From contig NW_022098024.1 in assembly GCF_002288925.2 (NCBI RefSeq), forward strand, positions 3,615,560 to 3,679,559: a stretch of 64,000 nt of DNA, in the 5' to 3' direction. Source of the DNA: Delphinapterus leucas. Taxonomy: Eukaryota > Chordata > Mammalia > Artiodactyla > Monodontidae. Positions 48,467 through 60,956 of the stretch are shown piece by piece (positions within the stretch are counted from its first letter, which is position 1; each line of letters starts with the position of its first letter). Under the pieces are notes generated by a model. The model was given only the letters and a program-made list of their open reading frames with translations. It searched no databases and was not told the origin of the DNA. The position numbers and the translations under genes were made by a program.

Positions 48467-50142
48467 AGAGACCAATTCTTAAGCTTTATCTTGGAAGCAA
48501 AAACCACTCCTGCCAGCTATTTTATTTTTCCCTGAGAAAGTAACAATATTAACCATCTACTTATACAAATACCAATTATAAAAAATCATCTTAGTAATTG
48601 TTCCCCAGCTTTGTCAAGTTTTCTGTAAATCACATTTAATCCAGAGTTACCCTAGGAAAATCTATGCTCATAATATACATGTTCTCCATCTATTGGATTT
48701 TACATGCTTGCTACCTCTCATGTAGTCTTAAGATTTTTGGACCATTGATAGCACAAATTACATTTTTCCAACACTTTTAAAATTTAATGTTTCTTTTAAA
48801 AGATATTTCTTGTTTATTTATTGCCAGATAAAACAGTTGGTAAATGTAGATGTGTGTGCTGCCATAATTAAACTGAAGAATACTGTTGGACTTCATAGCA
48901 ATACCACACTTACACTGGGGCAATTTAGAGGACCTGACCCAAGCCCTACACATGAGGTAACCCATGGTTTAGAATACTTTCCCTAAAACTTTCTTAGTCC
49001 CCCTCTATTGTCAGAGACTAGCCAGACTGGAAGAACTGAAGACAGGGGTCCTGCAGCCAGGACAAGACCTTTGTCTTGAGTCACCATTTACATCCATTGG
49101 GAAGCTTTCCAGTTCTACATTTGCACCTACCACACGGGATCAGTCTGAGGCATGCCAGGTCACTCCAGAAACCTGGTAGTTGGCCACATACTAGGAAGGT
49201 AGCCTGGTGAGCGAATCATTCCCACTGAGTTGCCTACTTCTTTTGCGAGACTGATCAGGGTCCAGAGTGATTCCAACATGCTGATTTTAATGACTGTTGC
49301 TCACACTGGGCATAAGAAGAGCTCAGGGCTCTGGGATATCAGTGGTACATCACTGATTTCCCCGCACATGGACCTATATCTGGGTTTTCATCCATCCATG
49401 TTCTCACCATCACCTCGGTGATGGCAGCAGTCATCTTTTAGCCCTTGTAAGCTCTACATCACATGTCAGGCAGTCATCCAAGGATGACTTCTCCTTTGTC
49501 CTCAATAGGACTTTGGAGACCTTTGCTCTGCAGTGCCAATCGGCCATTCCAATTAATGTTCTCTCTTGCCTCTGATACATGTGAAATGTTTTGCCCTATT
49601 GGAAGAATCTTAAGACATGCAAAGGAGGGACAGACAAATAGAACTTTGGCAAACAAAACCACTCCTGTTACTTCATCAGTGGATTCTTTGAGTGTCCTCC
49701 GCACTGGTAATGATGTGTGGAAGGCAGGTGCGCAATCAACAGTGAAAGAGATCACATTCAATAATGTGGTGATTCTGGCCTAGAGACTTCATGAAGATCT
49801 AGGAAGATGTGTTGCTCTACCTTTGCCCTAAAAAATTCTGAACAGAAAATTCAACATGAATAGAAAATGAATTATTGCTCACATTTTCCTGCATAACAGG
49901 CCAGGGCTTTCATTCATAGTCATTATCAGCAAAGCACAGCAACCTTTGTGAGAACATTGGAAACCAGTATTTACCAGAAGCGTGAAGAAAGATGCAGCAT
50001 CGCAAGGAATGATGTAAAAAGCAATAAATAAATGGTATTAGAGAACAGCAGAAGCTGAAGAACTTTATTGTTTTCATAAACATTATCTCTAAAGAGCCAT
50101 GGTATTGCAGGTAATACCACGTGGCTACCTTCTTCTCACGTA
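48467..50142. other. Unclassified intergenic DNA, possibly an old retrocopy
   Basis: No intact gene. The 49000-50030 stretch is less AT-rich than its neighbours and has longish broken frames on both strands. A 106-codon plus-strand frame lies at 49463-49783. AATAAATAAA-type polyadenylation sequence follows at about 50020-50032. This could be a decayed processed pseudogene or an unlisted repeat, but I do not recognise the translated protein. Confidence 0.4.
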
Positions 50143-50582
50143 TGTTAGTTTTCTAGGGCTACCATGACAAAATACCACAAACTAAGTGGCTTACACAACA
50201 AAAATGTATTGTCTTACAGTTCTGGAGGCCAGAAGTCTGAGATCAAGGTATTAGCAGAGACATGCTTCCTTTCAAGGTGTTAGGGAAGGATCTCTTCCAG
50301 GTCTATCTCATAGTTTCTTATAGTTTCATGGCTTGTGGCAGGATAAGTCCAGTCTTTACATGGTGTCCTTCCTGTGTACATTTCTGTGTCCAAAATTCCC
50401 CTTTTTATAAGGACACTAGTAATATTGCATTAGGGATCTACCCTACTCCAGTATGATCTCATCTTAAACTTAACTCATTACATCTGCACCAGCCCTATTT
50501 CCAAATAAGGTTATATTCTGAGGTACTAGAGGTTAGGGCCTGAATGTATGAATTTGGATTGATGTTGTTTAACGCAACACCT
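50143..50582 (-). mobile_element. MLT1A-like MaLR LTR, antisense
   Basis: In antisense it starts TGTTAGTTTTCTAGGGCTAC and continues CATGACAAAATACCACAAAC, AGTTCTGGAGGCCAGAAGTC and TTTTTATAAGGACACTAGTA. It ends with CCAAATAAGGTTATATTCTG and AGGGCCTGAATGTATGAATT. These are the classic blocks of an MLT1A type LTR in reverse. Solo LTR. Confidence 0.92.
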
Positions 50583-50640
50583 TAAGTGTTGGGAGATATG
50601 AAATTACCCAGCAGCAGTTAATTTAAAAATAAAGGACACA

Positions 50641-50856
50641 GGGCTTCCCTGGTGGTGCAGTGGTTGAGAGTCCGCCTGCTGATGCAGGGGACACGGGTTC
50701 GTGCCGCGGTCCGGGAAGATCCCACGTGCCGCGGCACGGCTGGGCCCGTGAGTCATGGCCGCTGAGCCTGCGCGTCCGGAGCCTGTGCTCCGCAACGGGA
50801 GAGGCCACAACAGTGCGAGGCCCGCGTACCGCAAATAAATAAATAAATAAATAAAG
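50641..50856 (+). mobile_element. CHR-2-like SINE, sense, full length, (AAAT)n tail
   Basis: GGGCTTCCCTGGTGGTGCAG head, box-B-like GGTTCGTGCCGCGG, and a body ending in GCGTACCGC. The tail has become AAATAAATAAATAAAT repeats. The target-site duplication ATAAAGGACACA lies at 50629-50640 and 50857-50868. The 113, 92 and 60 codon frames over it are SINE artefacts. Confidence 0.96.
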
Positions 50857-50868
50857 ATAAAGGACACA

Positions 50869-51667
50869 AAAAAATGGGTTCCTGGACATGAACAGTAACA
50901 TGATGGTACCTGGACACTATGGAAAACCTTCATGTGATTGGACAATAAAACACATGAGCTAGCACCTCTTCTCTATCGATTATTATAATTTTTTATTGGA
51001 AAATCAATATATCTCACATGGGCCAATGAATTTTATAATACACTGTCAAATCAAACTGTTTATATAGACAAGGGTCCTACCAAAAAATGCTTTCCTGACA
51101 TCCCATACACCCAGAGGACAACCCTGAGAATGTCCCTGATATTTTTTCTTTGCTGTTACGATTTTATTCTTACTTTTTCAAATCAACTAATCTATGTTTG
51201 TTTGTTTATTTGTTTGTTTGTTTTCCTTTGAATGGAACCCTTGGAATGAGTGCTTGCAATATGTACTCAGTTTGCCATTTTTTGACTGGGAGACCAGTTA
51301 GTGTTTCCTAAACTAATTTAAATGCATCTAATTATCAGCCTATTTTAGTTCTAAAAATGTGTCATAGAATAGGCTAGTTCTTGAAAAAATTTAAAATCAG
51401 CACTCACATGATATATGTACTTAATTATCCAAAACTACAATATTTTTTTTACTATTCTCTTTCAGATACATGTAGCTTACAAATATCTTCTTAATTAAAT
51501 ATTGTGCAATAGTACCAATAAAAAAGTGAAAATGTACTGAAGTACATTTATAAGTTATTTATAAGACAGGAATACTTTGCCTCTTTTTCAGTGTAAATAT
51601 TAAAATCAGGGTAATTGAGGAATACGTTAGATTGTAAAAAATGTTATGGCATCATTTAATAATCTTT
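50869..51667. other. Unclassified AT-rich intergenic DNA
   Basis: No gene or repeat family seen apart from a TTTG-rich simple stretch near 51197-51222. Confidence 0.5.
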
Positions 51668-51682
51668 AAAGTTTCCTCAAGA

Positions 51683-51985
51683 GGGACTTCCCTGGTGATC
51701 CTTGAATCCATCCTTCAATGCAGGGGGCATGGGTTCAATCTCTGGTCGGGGAACTAAGATCCCACATGTGCGCCACAGCTACTGAAGCTGCATGCCTCAA
51801 CGAGAGAGCCCACGCACTCTGGAGCCCATGCACCACAACCAGAGAGAGAAAAAACCCGTACTCCATACCTAGAGAGAAGCCCACGCTGCAGTGAAGAGCC
51901 CTCACGCTGCTACGAATGATCCTGCATGCCGCATCGAAGATCCCACGTGTCACAACTAAAGACCTGATGCAGCAAAAAAAAAAAA
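51683..51985 (+). mobile_element. CHR-1-like SINE, sense, full length
   Basis: A GGGACTTCCCTGGTGATCCT head, the diverged tRNA-derived part GGTTCAATCTCTGGTCGGGG, and the longer CHR-1 body with AGAGAGCCCACGCACTCTGG. It ends in an A tail. The target-site duplication AAAGTTTCCTCAAGA is perfect over 15 bases at 51668-51682 and 51986-52000. Confidence 0.95.
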
Positions 51986-52012
51986 AAAGTTTCCTCAAGA
52001 ATAATGACTAAT

Positions 52013-52940
52013 GGGAGGAGTAGCCAACATGGCAGAATAGAAAGACCTTGAGTTCACCTCCTTTCAGGGGCACACCAAAATTACAACCATTTACAGAGCA
52101 AGTATGTATGAGAAGACCTGAAGACCAGCAGAAAAGATTGTCTACAGCTAAAGATATAAAGAGGGAACCACAGAAAGATGTGTAGGAGGGGTGAAGACAC
52201 AGTACAGTCAAGACCCATACTCCCAGGTGGGAGACCCATAAATAGGAGGATAATTACAGTTATAGAGGTTCTCCCCAAAGAGGGAGGGGTCTGAGCCCCA
52301 CATTGGTCTCCCCAGCCCTGGGAGGAATGCACAGGGAAGATGAACCCCCAGAAAATTTGGCTTTGAAGGCCAGTGGGGCATACTTTCAGAAGAGCCAGAG
52401 GGCTGTAGGAAATAGAGATTCCACTCTTAGAGGGCACACACAAAATCTCACACATTCCAAGACCCAAGGCAATGCGTGGCCCGGAAACCAGCCAGACTGG
52501 GGGCCAGCCACATCTACCTTTAAACCCATGGTGGTCAGCCAATGAAACAGACAACCTATAAGAAATGGACAAATTCCTGGAAATGTACAATCTCCCAAGA
52601 CCGAAGAAGGAAGAAATAGAAAATATGAACAGACCAATTGACAGTAATGAATTGAATAGGTAATTAAAAAAAAACCCTCCCAACAAACAAAAGCCCAGGA
52701 CCAGATGGCTTTGCATGTGAATTGTACCAAACATTTAGAGAGCAGATAACATCTATCCTTCTCAAACTATTCCAAAAAAAAAAAAAAATTGCAGAGGTAG
52801 AAATGCTCCCAAACTTATATTACGAGGCCAGCATCAGCCTGATACCAAAACCAGACAAAGATATCACTAAAAAAATTACAGGCCAATATCACTGATGAAC
52901 ATAGATGCAAATATCCTCGACAAAATATTGGCAAATCTGT
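52013..52940 (+). mobile_element. L1M relic with 5'UTR fused to RT region
   Basis: 52013-52540 is an L1 5'UTR: it starts GGGAGGAGTAGCCAACATGG and includes TCACCTCCTTTCAGG and GTCTCCCCAGCCCTGGGAGG. From about 52541 the sequence is L1 ORF2 RT: GAAATGGACAAATTCCTGGA, AACAAAAGCCCAGGACCAGA (the SPGPDG block) and TGATACCAAAACCAGACAAA. It stops near 52940. ORF1, the endonuclease and everything after the first third of RT are absent. The 217-codon minus-strand frame at 52081-52734 crosses the 5'UTR and is not a gene. Confidence 0.8.
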
Positions 52941-54269
52941 AAATACATCTCTTGTGTAAAACTAGAATTTCATTTGGTGAATTTGCTTAACAAAAGAATG
53001 ACTGTTAATAACCAACTTTAAAAAGTGCCTTTCATTATTTCACAGAAAGTTGAAATTAAGATTTATACATTTAACTGAAGATATACCATTGACAAGATAA
53101 AAACTGAAATAAGCAATTAGACATTCACATAGCATCTCTTTGAAAAAGAGAGAGAAATCTTTTTTCTGAAGAGTATACCAAGCTATGAGGAGACCTTAAT
53201 TATGTGGAATTCCAGTTAAGAAAATGCATAAGAAATTATTACCTACAGTTTAAGTACCCAGTTTGATTTTTTCTGTCTAAATTTTCAAGAAGAAATACCA
53301 TTTCTAAATGAGGAAGATTTCCTCATGTCTTTAGAAAAGTTAAATAATTTATTTTTAATGTAAGTATAATTCCTCTTAAAGTAATGTATGCATAAGATTA
53401 GTGTATAATGAAATGGAAATTTTTAAATGCAGAAAAACCCTGCAGGTTTTTTAACAGTTTTAGACCCTCACATAGATCTTTTGACAAACCCCTTTTATAG
53501 AGTAATTCTGGCATCTTGCTTGAGCTGAGGACAGTATTTGGAATGTCTGTATATGTATAAATTTGGAAGGTACAAATTAACAAGTTGCTTGATGATATGT
53601 CCAGAAACATTTGCAAATATTTCTGGTCTCAGCACAATTCAGATTCAAATAAGAATTTGTCTGACACAAGACCATCTATATGTAAATTAGTAAATAAGAT
53701 GGAAGAAGAGGAAAGAAATGAGCTGAGCTTTGTCACCCACCGCTGGATTCCAGAGTAATCAGTAAACGTCCTGTACAAAATGATCACTTGTCGTAAAATA
53801 AATGCAGAACATTTTGCCTATCTGTCCAGGCTGAAAGAAGCACAATGGTTATACAATTAAAAAATTATAAACTATCATCTAAAATATATTATCCAGAAGT
53901 TCTTTCTAGTAAGTTTATTATGTGTGATTCCTATACCCATTTTGGGTTTAAGAGTGTCGTTTGTTCAAATTTGATTAAATTTGCTCCAGTCTGGTCTTTG
54001 ACACCAATAGAACTCTTCTTGCTTTCCTTCTTTGTTTCTTAATTAAATTAATTGGAATGGGACTTCACAAAAGTCCTTGAGGCCTTGAGGAAAGAAAAAT
54101 ATGTATAAATTTTCTTGTAATAGAGGACATTGGGTAGTTTTACTCAAGCATATCAGAGTAAAATTCCAGAGGAATAATGTATATACCTTTACACGTATTA
54201 AATTTTTAGTAGACAAAATCACATTTATGATGTCCTTAAAAAATGCTTTTATTTACCTAATGCCCCCCA
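52941..54269. other. Unclassified AT-rich intergenic DNA
   Basis: No gene or clear repeat seen. Confidence 0.5.
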
Positions 54270-56620
54270 AAACTTATAAATTATTTATTAAATACATTCT
54301 GTGTGTCAAAGCACCATTTTCTGCTGTTGGGATCCAGTAAGCAAAATAGTTGAAATGCTGATCTCTGGCTTAAATTATAGATGGGGAAGGAATGTTATAA
54401 AATATGAATAAATTTGTTAAATGAATTAAAATGGTAATATATGATAAGAGAAAAATGAAACTATGTGACAGGAACAGAGTGATTGTGACAAAACCCTTCT
54501 TGAGATTGAATGATCATGTAAGGCTTCTCAGAGAAGTGACATATAAAATGTTAATTTAATGAAAATGAACAGCCATGTAAGTAAAGAGTTAGGATCAGAA
54601 ATCCCAGGCAGAAAAAAAGCAAGAAAAAAGATTTTCTGAGATAGCTTATAATGTTCATGGTAAAACTTACTGGTGTAGTCGGTAAGTTTCGAGCAAATGG
54701 AAAAATGAAAGAAAATGTGGTATAGGGGTTAAATAGGAGCCAGATTTTGGTAGTCAAACGTCATTGAAAGGAATCTGGGTTTTAACTGAACTGCAGTAGT
54801 TGAGAGTGCAACATTCTATCTTAAAATAAGTTCATCTTGGATTGACCCTCTTGTAGAACAGCTCTCAACTCTGCACAAAATATTAAAAAGCAAAAAGCAC
54901 AAATATCTGAAGGCATTCAGTGTGCAGAAATGCAGGCAGATTCTGGAAGGATGTCAAGACTTAGAAGAGGGAACGGGACAAGGTGGGCTTTCCATTTTGC
55001 TGTTTCTGGCCTGAGGGCAGGACATATTAAGCACATACAGAGTGTCTAAAAATTTGCCATCTTCCTGGCTTTAGAAAATCAGAAGACAGAGTCTGAGAGA
55101 GCTACAGCAGCTGAAAATTTATGGTAGTACTTCAGACACTAGAGAACCATGAAGCAAGGAAGATGGGTTATCACGAATTTTGTGTGTAAACTACGCCTAA
55201 ATAGCTGACTGACACCTAAATTACACATGCACAGGTTAGAGTCAAGGCATCCCAGTAAAGGATAAAAGAACTGAGTGGAAATTTGAACTGCTACCCAAGA
55301 GACAGACCTTGCAGTTTGAGTCCAACCAACTTAAAGCCTGAAAACAAAGAAACAAAAAACAACATTCTTCAGAGGAAGAAAATAGAATCTAGACATTCAG
55401 AATATAATATATAAAATATCTGAGATACAATCCAAAATTATTCAGTAAAAGAAGAATTAGGACAATATGACCCATTCTCAAAAGAAAAGAAAATCCATAT
55501 AGACCAACCCTGATTTGAGACAAATATTTAATTGAGAAAAAAAGAATATCAAACATCTATTATAACTATATTCAATGATGAAATGAAAAATATGGTAATA
55601 ATGAATGATTATACATGAAATATCAACAGAGAAATGAGATCTATTAAAAAAGAAGAGCCAAGTATAAATTTTAGAACTGAAAACTACAATATCTGAAATT
55701 TTAAATTCCCTAAACTTAACAACAGAATGGAGATGAGAAAGGAAACAGTAAAGTTGAAAATAGATAAAGGGAAATTATCTATTCTGAAAAAAAAAGAAAG
55801 AAAAAGACTGAAAATAAAATATACAGATCTTTAGGGAAATTTGAGATAAAGTCGAGTTTTAACATCACCTATAAGGAAAAGAGGGAGGAACTGCGGTGAA
55901 AAAATATTTAAAGAAATAACCATCAAAATTTTACCAATTTTTTGAAATATGTAATTCTAAAGATTTAAAAACTTCAATTAACCTAAATAAGAATAGATAA
56001 GAAAAGAAACATTTCTAGGGACATCGTGGTGAAACAGCTGAAAACGCAACTACAGTAATGGAAAATCGTGGAAGCAGTGAAGGTAAAAATAACAAATTAC
56101 ATGGGTGGGGAAATATGGCAATAATCAGAATGATTGCTGATTTCTCATTACAAAATATGGGCTCCATAATATAGTGATTAATATCTTTATAGTGCATGTT
56201 AAAAAATAATCAACACAGAATTCTCATTCTATATCCACTAAAAATTTTGTTTATGAATGAATGTGAAGCAAATATATTTTTAGATAAATCAAAGCTGAGA
56301 GAATTCATCACAGCCATTCCTAACTAAAAGAAATGCTGAAGAAAATTCCTCAGCCTGAAGGAAAATTATTCCAGTAGGACATTCAGATCTATAAGAAAGA
56401 ATTAAGAACTTTGGAAATGGGCTGTTAAGAAAAAAAGTGAAAGCAATGGAAGATTTTAAGCAGAAGACTAACACAATCTGATTCATATGAAAGAAAAAAA
56501 TCTGATTTTAGAAAAATGGATTTTATGGGGATAAGAGCAGTGGCAGAAACACTTGTTAGCAATCAAGTCAGAAATCTCAGAGTAATCATAGTGCCGTAAG
56601 TAACAGTGGTCTTGATGTCA
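54270..56620 (+). mobile_element. Ancient interspersed repeat, apparently split by a HAL1/L1M relic
   Basis: The left part (54270-54780) starts with TTATTTATTAAATACATTCT, GTGTGTCAAAGCACC and a 'ctgctgttgggatccagtaa' block. The right part (about 56440-56620) starts ATTTTAAGCAGAAGACTAAC ACAATCTGATT. Both agree with one old repeat consensus, in the right order. It is the same family as the copies at 39236 and 44880. The interruption is LINE ORF1-like sequence. Confidence 0.5.
54800..56435 (+). mobile_element. HAL1 / L1M ORF1-type LINE relic
   Basis: The sequence follows a LINE 5' part and ORF1: GGAACGGGACAAGGTGGGCT, GAACTGAAAACTACAATATC TGA (the 'gagatgaaaactacaatgtctga' block), GAATGATTGCTGATTTCTCA, GAATTCTCATTCTATATCCA, and AAAGCTGAGAGAATTCATCA near the ORF1 end. 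ORF2 is not seen downstream, which favours HAL1 or a truncated L1M. Very diverged and non-coding. Confidence 0.6.
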
Positions 56621-58635
56621 ATGTCAGCTTGCACTCTGAGTTCAATAGTCCTTGAAATGTTTCTTTTTCTTCCAGTGCATAGTTACCTTAATAAATGGTA
56701 ATATGTCCTTCTGTTGTAGGATTGTAGGGATTATGATTTTGTATACTTACTGATGTGTTATAGTGACCTTTTTCCAGGGCACCCACCTCTACTTGGTTTG
56801 TGGGTTTCTAGATCTAAAAATTATTTCCTTTTCAGAAATTTGGCATGGAAACATGGCTTTTTTATTTTAATTGGGGTAACTGTTATCAAACTCTTGATTA
56901 TCCATTCTTGATTTCTTTTCATGGTATACGTTAAGAAGTATCTTTGCTGGTTGCTCATCTCTTCTGCCCGGAAGGACATTATGTTCTATTAAACATCAAC
57001 ATATTTTCTGTAGGTCAGACTTGCCTGACTGCCCTCTTACCACTCATTATACTAATTGTATACAGCTACTTGCTACCAAGTACAGTATTTACCACCATGA
57101 CTTGATCGTTTTAAGATCCTTTCATTGCCATTGCTATCTGTGAGCTTCCTAACAGCCTCTAGCACTGTTAGCCCTGGCATACATTGAAGCACCACTCACT
57201 TGAGTGATCTGGTGCCTCTAGCAACTGTGTATTCTTTATGGCCTTGGAAAACAGTTCATATTCTTTTCCTTCCTATAGAAAATAATCATGTTTCATTTTC
57301 TGACCTTATATAACGTTCACTTTTCTGAGCCTTTTAATCACTTCTTCCTCCATTTGTTCCTCCAGATTAATATGGACCATATCTTGTTTTCACACTTTTA
57401 GAAGCCATCCTACTAGTAAGCTCACACCATCACCTAGGCTCCTTGCCAGGATATTAATTCCTGTAGCCAAGAAGAGTGCTTACAGATCAGTAAGCTCTTC
57501 CATATACAACTTTATTTCCACCTCACTTTATCAAGCACTCTCAGAACCCAATTACACACATACTTCCCTAGCTCTGCCTAGTATATGCCAGCTGGGTCTT
57601 GCACCTCTTTTGTGGTATAATAATTCTCTCTTTTATTAGGTTCAGCATATCTTCAACTAGGGTATGTTTTGACTTAGCCCTCATTACAAACCTTTTTTCC
57701 AGGAGGCATGCTGAGGAAATAACCTGAGATGGAGGGAACCTGTTTTGTGTGCATTATCTCTAAGCAAGGAGGACATGTCAGCTTTTTATAGGGATAAGCG
57801 GGAAATTTCTGCAGCACAGGGAATCCAGGGTGCATCAATGCAGATACCTTCATCCTGTTTGTCAGGTTCCTCTTCTTCTCTAATCTGAATTTTGACCTTG
57901 GTAGATCACATCTCCTTTGCTTCAAGGTTTAACATTCTTTGGAGCTTGACTGCTCTGATAATTAAGTCTTGGAACATCAACTTTGAAGATTTTAGAAAAA
58001 CACATTACTTTCATATTAAAATAAGCAAAGATATGTTATGGAGCAGAATGCAAAAATATGTGAATTTTTTTAATATGACAAAAGCGACTTCAAAGAATGT
58101 TTGTTCTTATATCTGGTTTGCTTCAGGCTAAGGCACTTGATCTCAGGGGGGTTATACATTCACTGTCCTATGCCGATATGAGTATTTCAGTGAAAAATGT
58201 GAAAATTATTACATTATACAAAGTTTCTCCTTGTTGTGTGTTGCATCTGTTAATATTTATAACTTTCTTATAGGCATGTGGTTAGAACAAACTCTTCAAA
58301 ACTTAAAAATATATTGAAGGAATACAGACAAACATAAACACAGTGGCACTGGAAGACTTTGCCTTATCTAAGTTGGTGATTTCACTGTTTTCACCAGAAT
58401 CTCTGTAATTTCACAGTCATCATGGGACTTAAATCTACCATTTAGATTTTCTAGATTTATATGTTACAGTAATCAAACTAATAATTTCACAAATCGTTGT
58501 TTTGAAGGTTGTGAGTAACATTTTGACAAGTTGAGATTGAATTCAGATAGAAAACAGTGAGCCTGGGGGATGACTTAAATATTCTAGCTGACCATCTTAA
58601 TAGTGAGTTTAATATTGATGATAATAAGAATGAGT
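56621..58635. other. Unclassified intergenic DNA
   Basis: No gene. The 56650-57900 stretch is somewhat less AT-rich and may be an old retrocopy or repeat. I see no coding signature and no family match. Confidence 0.45.
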
Positions 58636-58639
58636 TCTA

Positions 58640-59160
58640 TGGAAACTCTTTATATCCTAGAAAATATACTCATATAAACTATCTCACTTACTCTTTATAA
58701 CTCTTCTCTGAGGCAGGCCAGAAAAGCTTACCATTCTTGCTTTAAAGATGAAGAAGCTGAGATGGTGACTATAGTTAATAATATTGTACTGCATACTTGG
58801 AAGGTGCTAAGAGAGATCTTAAAAGGCCTCATCACAAGAAAAAAAATTTTGTTACTATTGATGGTGATGGATTTTAACTAGACATATTATGAGGATCATT
58901 TCACAATATATACAAATATTGAATCATTATGTTGTACACCTGAGACTAATATAATGTTATATGGCAATTATACCTCAATAAAAACAAAAAATTACTTTGT
59001 CAATAAAGTTTGCTGAATATACTTTAAAAAAAAGATGACAAAGCTGAGGCTTATAATAATGAAGTAATGTGCCCATGGGATTATCATGGGATCCTGAAGT
59101 GGTAAAGCTTGTCTTCAAACCCATCCTTTAGCTTTATCCATCACATTGTAAAAGACTGAA
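58640..59160 (+). mobile_element. MIR SINE split by an L1 3' end
   Basis: The left part of MIR includes ATATACTCATATAAACTATC and CTTTATAACTCTTCTCTGAG, up to TTTAAAGATGAAGAAGCTGAG at 58761. It resumes at 59031 with AAAGATGACAAAGCTGAGGC, AATGAAGTAATGTGCCCATG and TCTTCAAACCCATCCTTTAG. The shared block at the junctions is the L1 target-site duplication. Confidence 0.82.
58762..59030 (+). mobile_element. L1MA-like 3'UTR insertion inside MIR
   Basis: ATGGTGACTATAGTTAATAA, AGGTGCTAAGAGAGATCTTA and ATGTTGTACACCTGAGACTA lead to GGCAATTATACCTCAATAAA, the end of an L1MA type 3'UTR. A further 45 bases of A-rich sequence follow. The 18-base target-site duplication, with two mismatches, is 58744-58761 and 59031-59048. 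Confidence 0.88.
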
Positions 59161-60717
59161 TAAAGGATTAAGATCCACACAAGATTTAAATTCCGGTTCA
59201 AACAATAAATATGCAAATATGGGGTTTCCGTCACAGGACTATTACATCTTAGGCCATTTCAACTATTTGTTGTTTGTATATTTGAGAAGAAAGAAACCTC
59301 AGTGATACTTTTATAAAGGAGTGGCTATCTGAGTTACTCAAGTTAGATCTGGGTAGAAATATGCAGAGATGTACTAAATGACCTTACTATCAGTTGAATA
59401 TCATATAACTTTTGTAACAGAAATGACTGATTATAAGAAAATATTATTCTTCAAGCCAAGACTTCCCAGCTTTGCCTTTGTAACTCCCCAGGTTTCCTTC
59501 GGATGTTTCAAGGATGAAAAAATGCTTCAAAGTAAATATGTATTGAAATTTAAAATTTTCATATGTGTTATAATTATTTTCTGTGTGTGGAGCAAGAGAG
59601 TAAATGGATATTCTAGCATTTAATTTCAGTGTGAAAAGTTTTGCAGATAGAGTTTTCCTGGCATCATGGAGTTATGGCATATATTTGCAAATCTTCTAAA
59701 ATGCAGAGTGAGGCTGGGGGTGGAAGAGGGTGCTACATGAAGTTTCTAGTCAAATAATCATTGTGCACTGTGGGAAATGAGACTGGTACCTCTAGAGCTC
59801 TCTCTAAATCTAGTGGAAACAAATTTCGTCAGTTATCCCAACTGTGAGTGAGGAAGCTGAGGTATTTACATACCACCTCTTACTACATCATTGCTGAGGG
59901 CTGCTTCCAGCATTAAATCTCCAGTAGTTCCATTTTGCTGGTGTCAGTATGCAGAGCTCTGTGAGGGATTATTTGTGGAGTCCTGCAGTATCTGCTACAA
60001 TCTTCCCCAGACTATTCATCATTCCTTAGTTCTGCACTTTCAGTCCTTCCAGGCTTCGTTCATATTTGGAATGCCTTTCCACACAGGATACTCACAGTAA
60101 AGGACAGATCTTCACACGATGCCCTGTTTCACCAAGACTTAAAACTGATCCTTAACTCCCTGTTCTAATATAAGAGAGTAGCCCCTTTCCTCCCAGGTCC
60201 TCCCAGTTACAAATAAAAACCTTGAACCTAATCAAACAAACATAGGAAGACTGAAAAGTGGCTAAAAAAAAGAAAAAAGGTGGCCCACCTAGGAACCTCA
60301 TCACTTGTAAAACAAAATCCAGTTAGTTCTCTGGGTCTTCTTACTGCCTCCTATATAATCTGGACAGAGTGCAGCAGAAAGCTACAACCTGGAACCATCA
60401 ACAGGTATGCACAAAAAATAGCTCCAAGAAGAGCCTGATACCTCTAGCTAAAGGACCAGGAAAAGAGTAGCCTGAAAACAACAACAACAAAATATTTTGG
60501 CAATACCTGCCCCCCTTCAGCCAAAACCCAAAGGAAAAACCACACTTATTCATGCAACTTCATTAATCCATGAAGGAAGTAGATCTTCCACCCAACACTC
60601 ACCCTTTCCTCACCCCATGGATGCTGGTGTTGTACTACAATTCCCCTGCCAGGTGATATCAGTAGGCCACGTGGGATCTGCTCTTCTGTGTTCTGCCTGG
60701 TATAACCATATGGAGGT
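59161..60717. other. Unclassified intergenic DNA
   Basis: No gene. The 60010-60130 piece (TTTGGAATGCCTTTCCACAC) is weakly like an L2 fragment. The 60220-60700 piece resembles no family I can name with confidence. Confidence 0.45.
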
Positions 60718-60729
60718 CTGCTTTCTCTT

Positions 60730-60956
60730 CCAGGATATTGTGTTTTGGAGCGTGGGCTCTAGGCACGTGGGCTTCAGTAGTTGTGGTGCATGGGCTCAGT
60801 AGTTGTGGCTCATGGGCTGTAGAGTGCAGGCTCAGTAGTTGTGGCACACAGGCTTAGTTGCCCCATGGCATGTGGGATCTTCCGGGACCTGGGCTCGAAC
60901 CTGTGTCCCCTGCATTGGCAGGTGGACTTTTAACCGCTGCACCACCAGGGAAGCCC
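60730..60956 (-). mobile_element. CHR-1-like SINE, antisense, tail side truncated
   Basis: The body starts inside the element (GAGCGTGGGCTCTAGGCACG). It contains three CTCAGTAGTTGTGGC-like units typical of CHR-1 and ends CCACCAGGGAAGCCC at the head. No T tail remains. A direct repeat CTGCT..TTCTCTT at about 60718-60729 and 60957-60972 may be the target-site duplication. Confidence 0.85.

Noticed and set aside
52081..52734. 217-codon open reading frame on the minus strand
   Set aside because: It runs antisense across an L1 5'UTR and RT fragment. No domain, conserved start context or codon signal is visible, so it is a chance frame in GC-richer repeat sequence.
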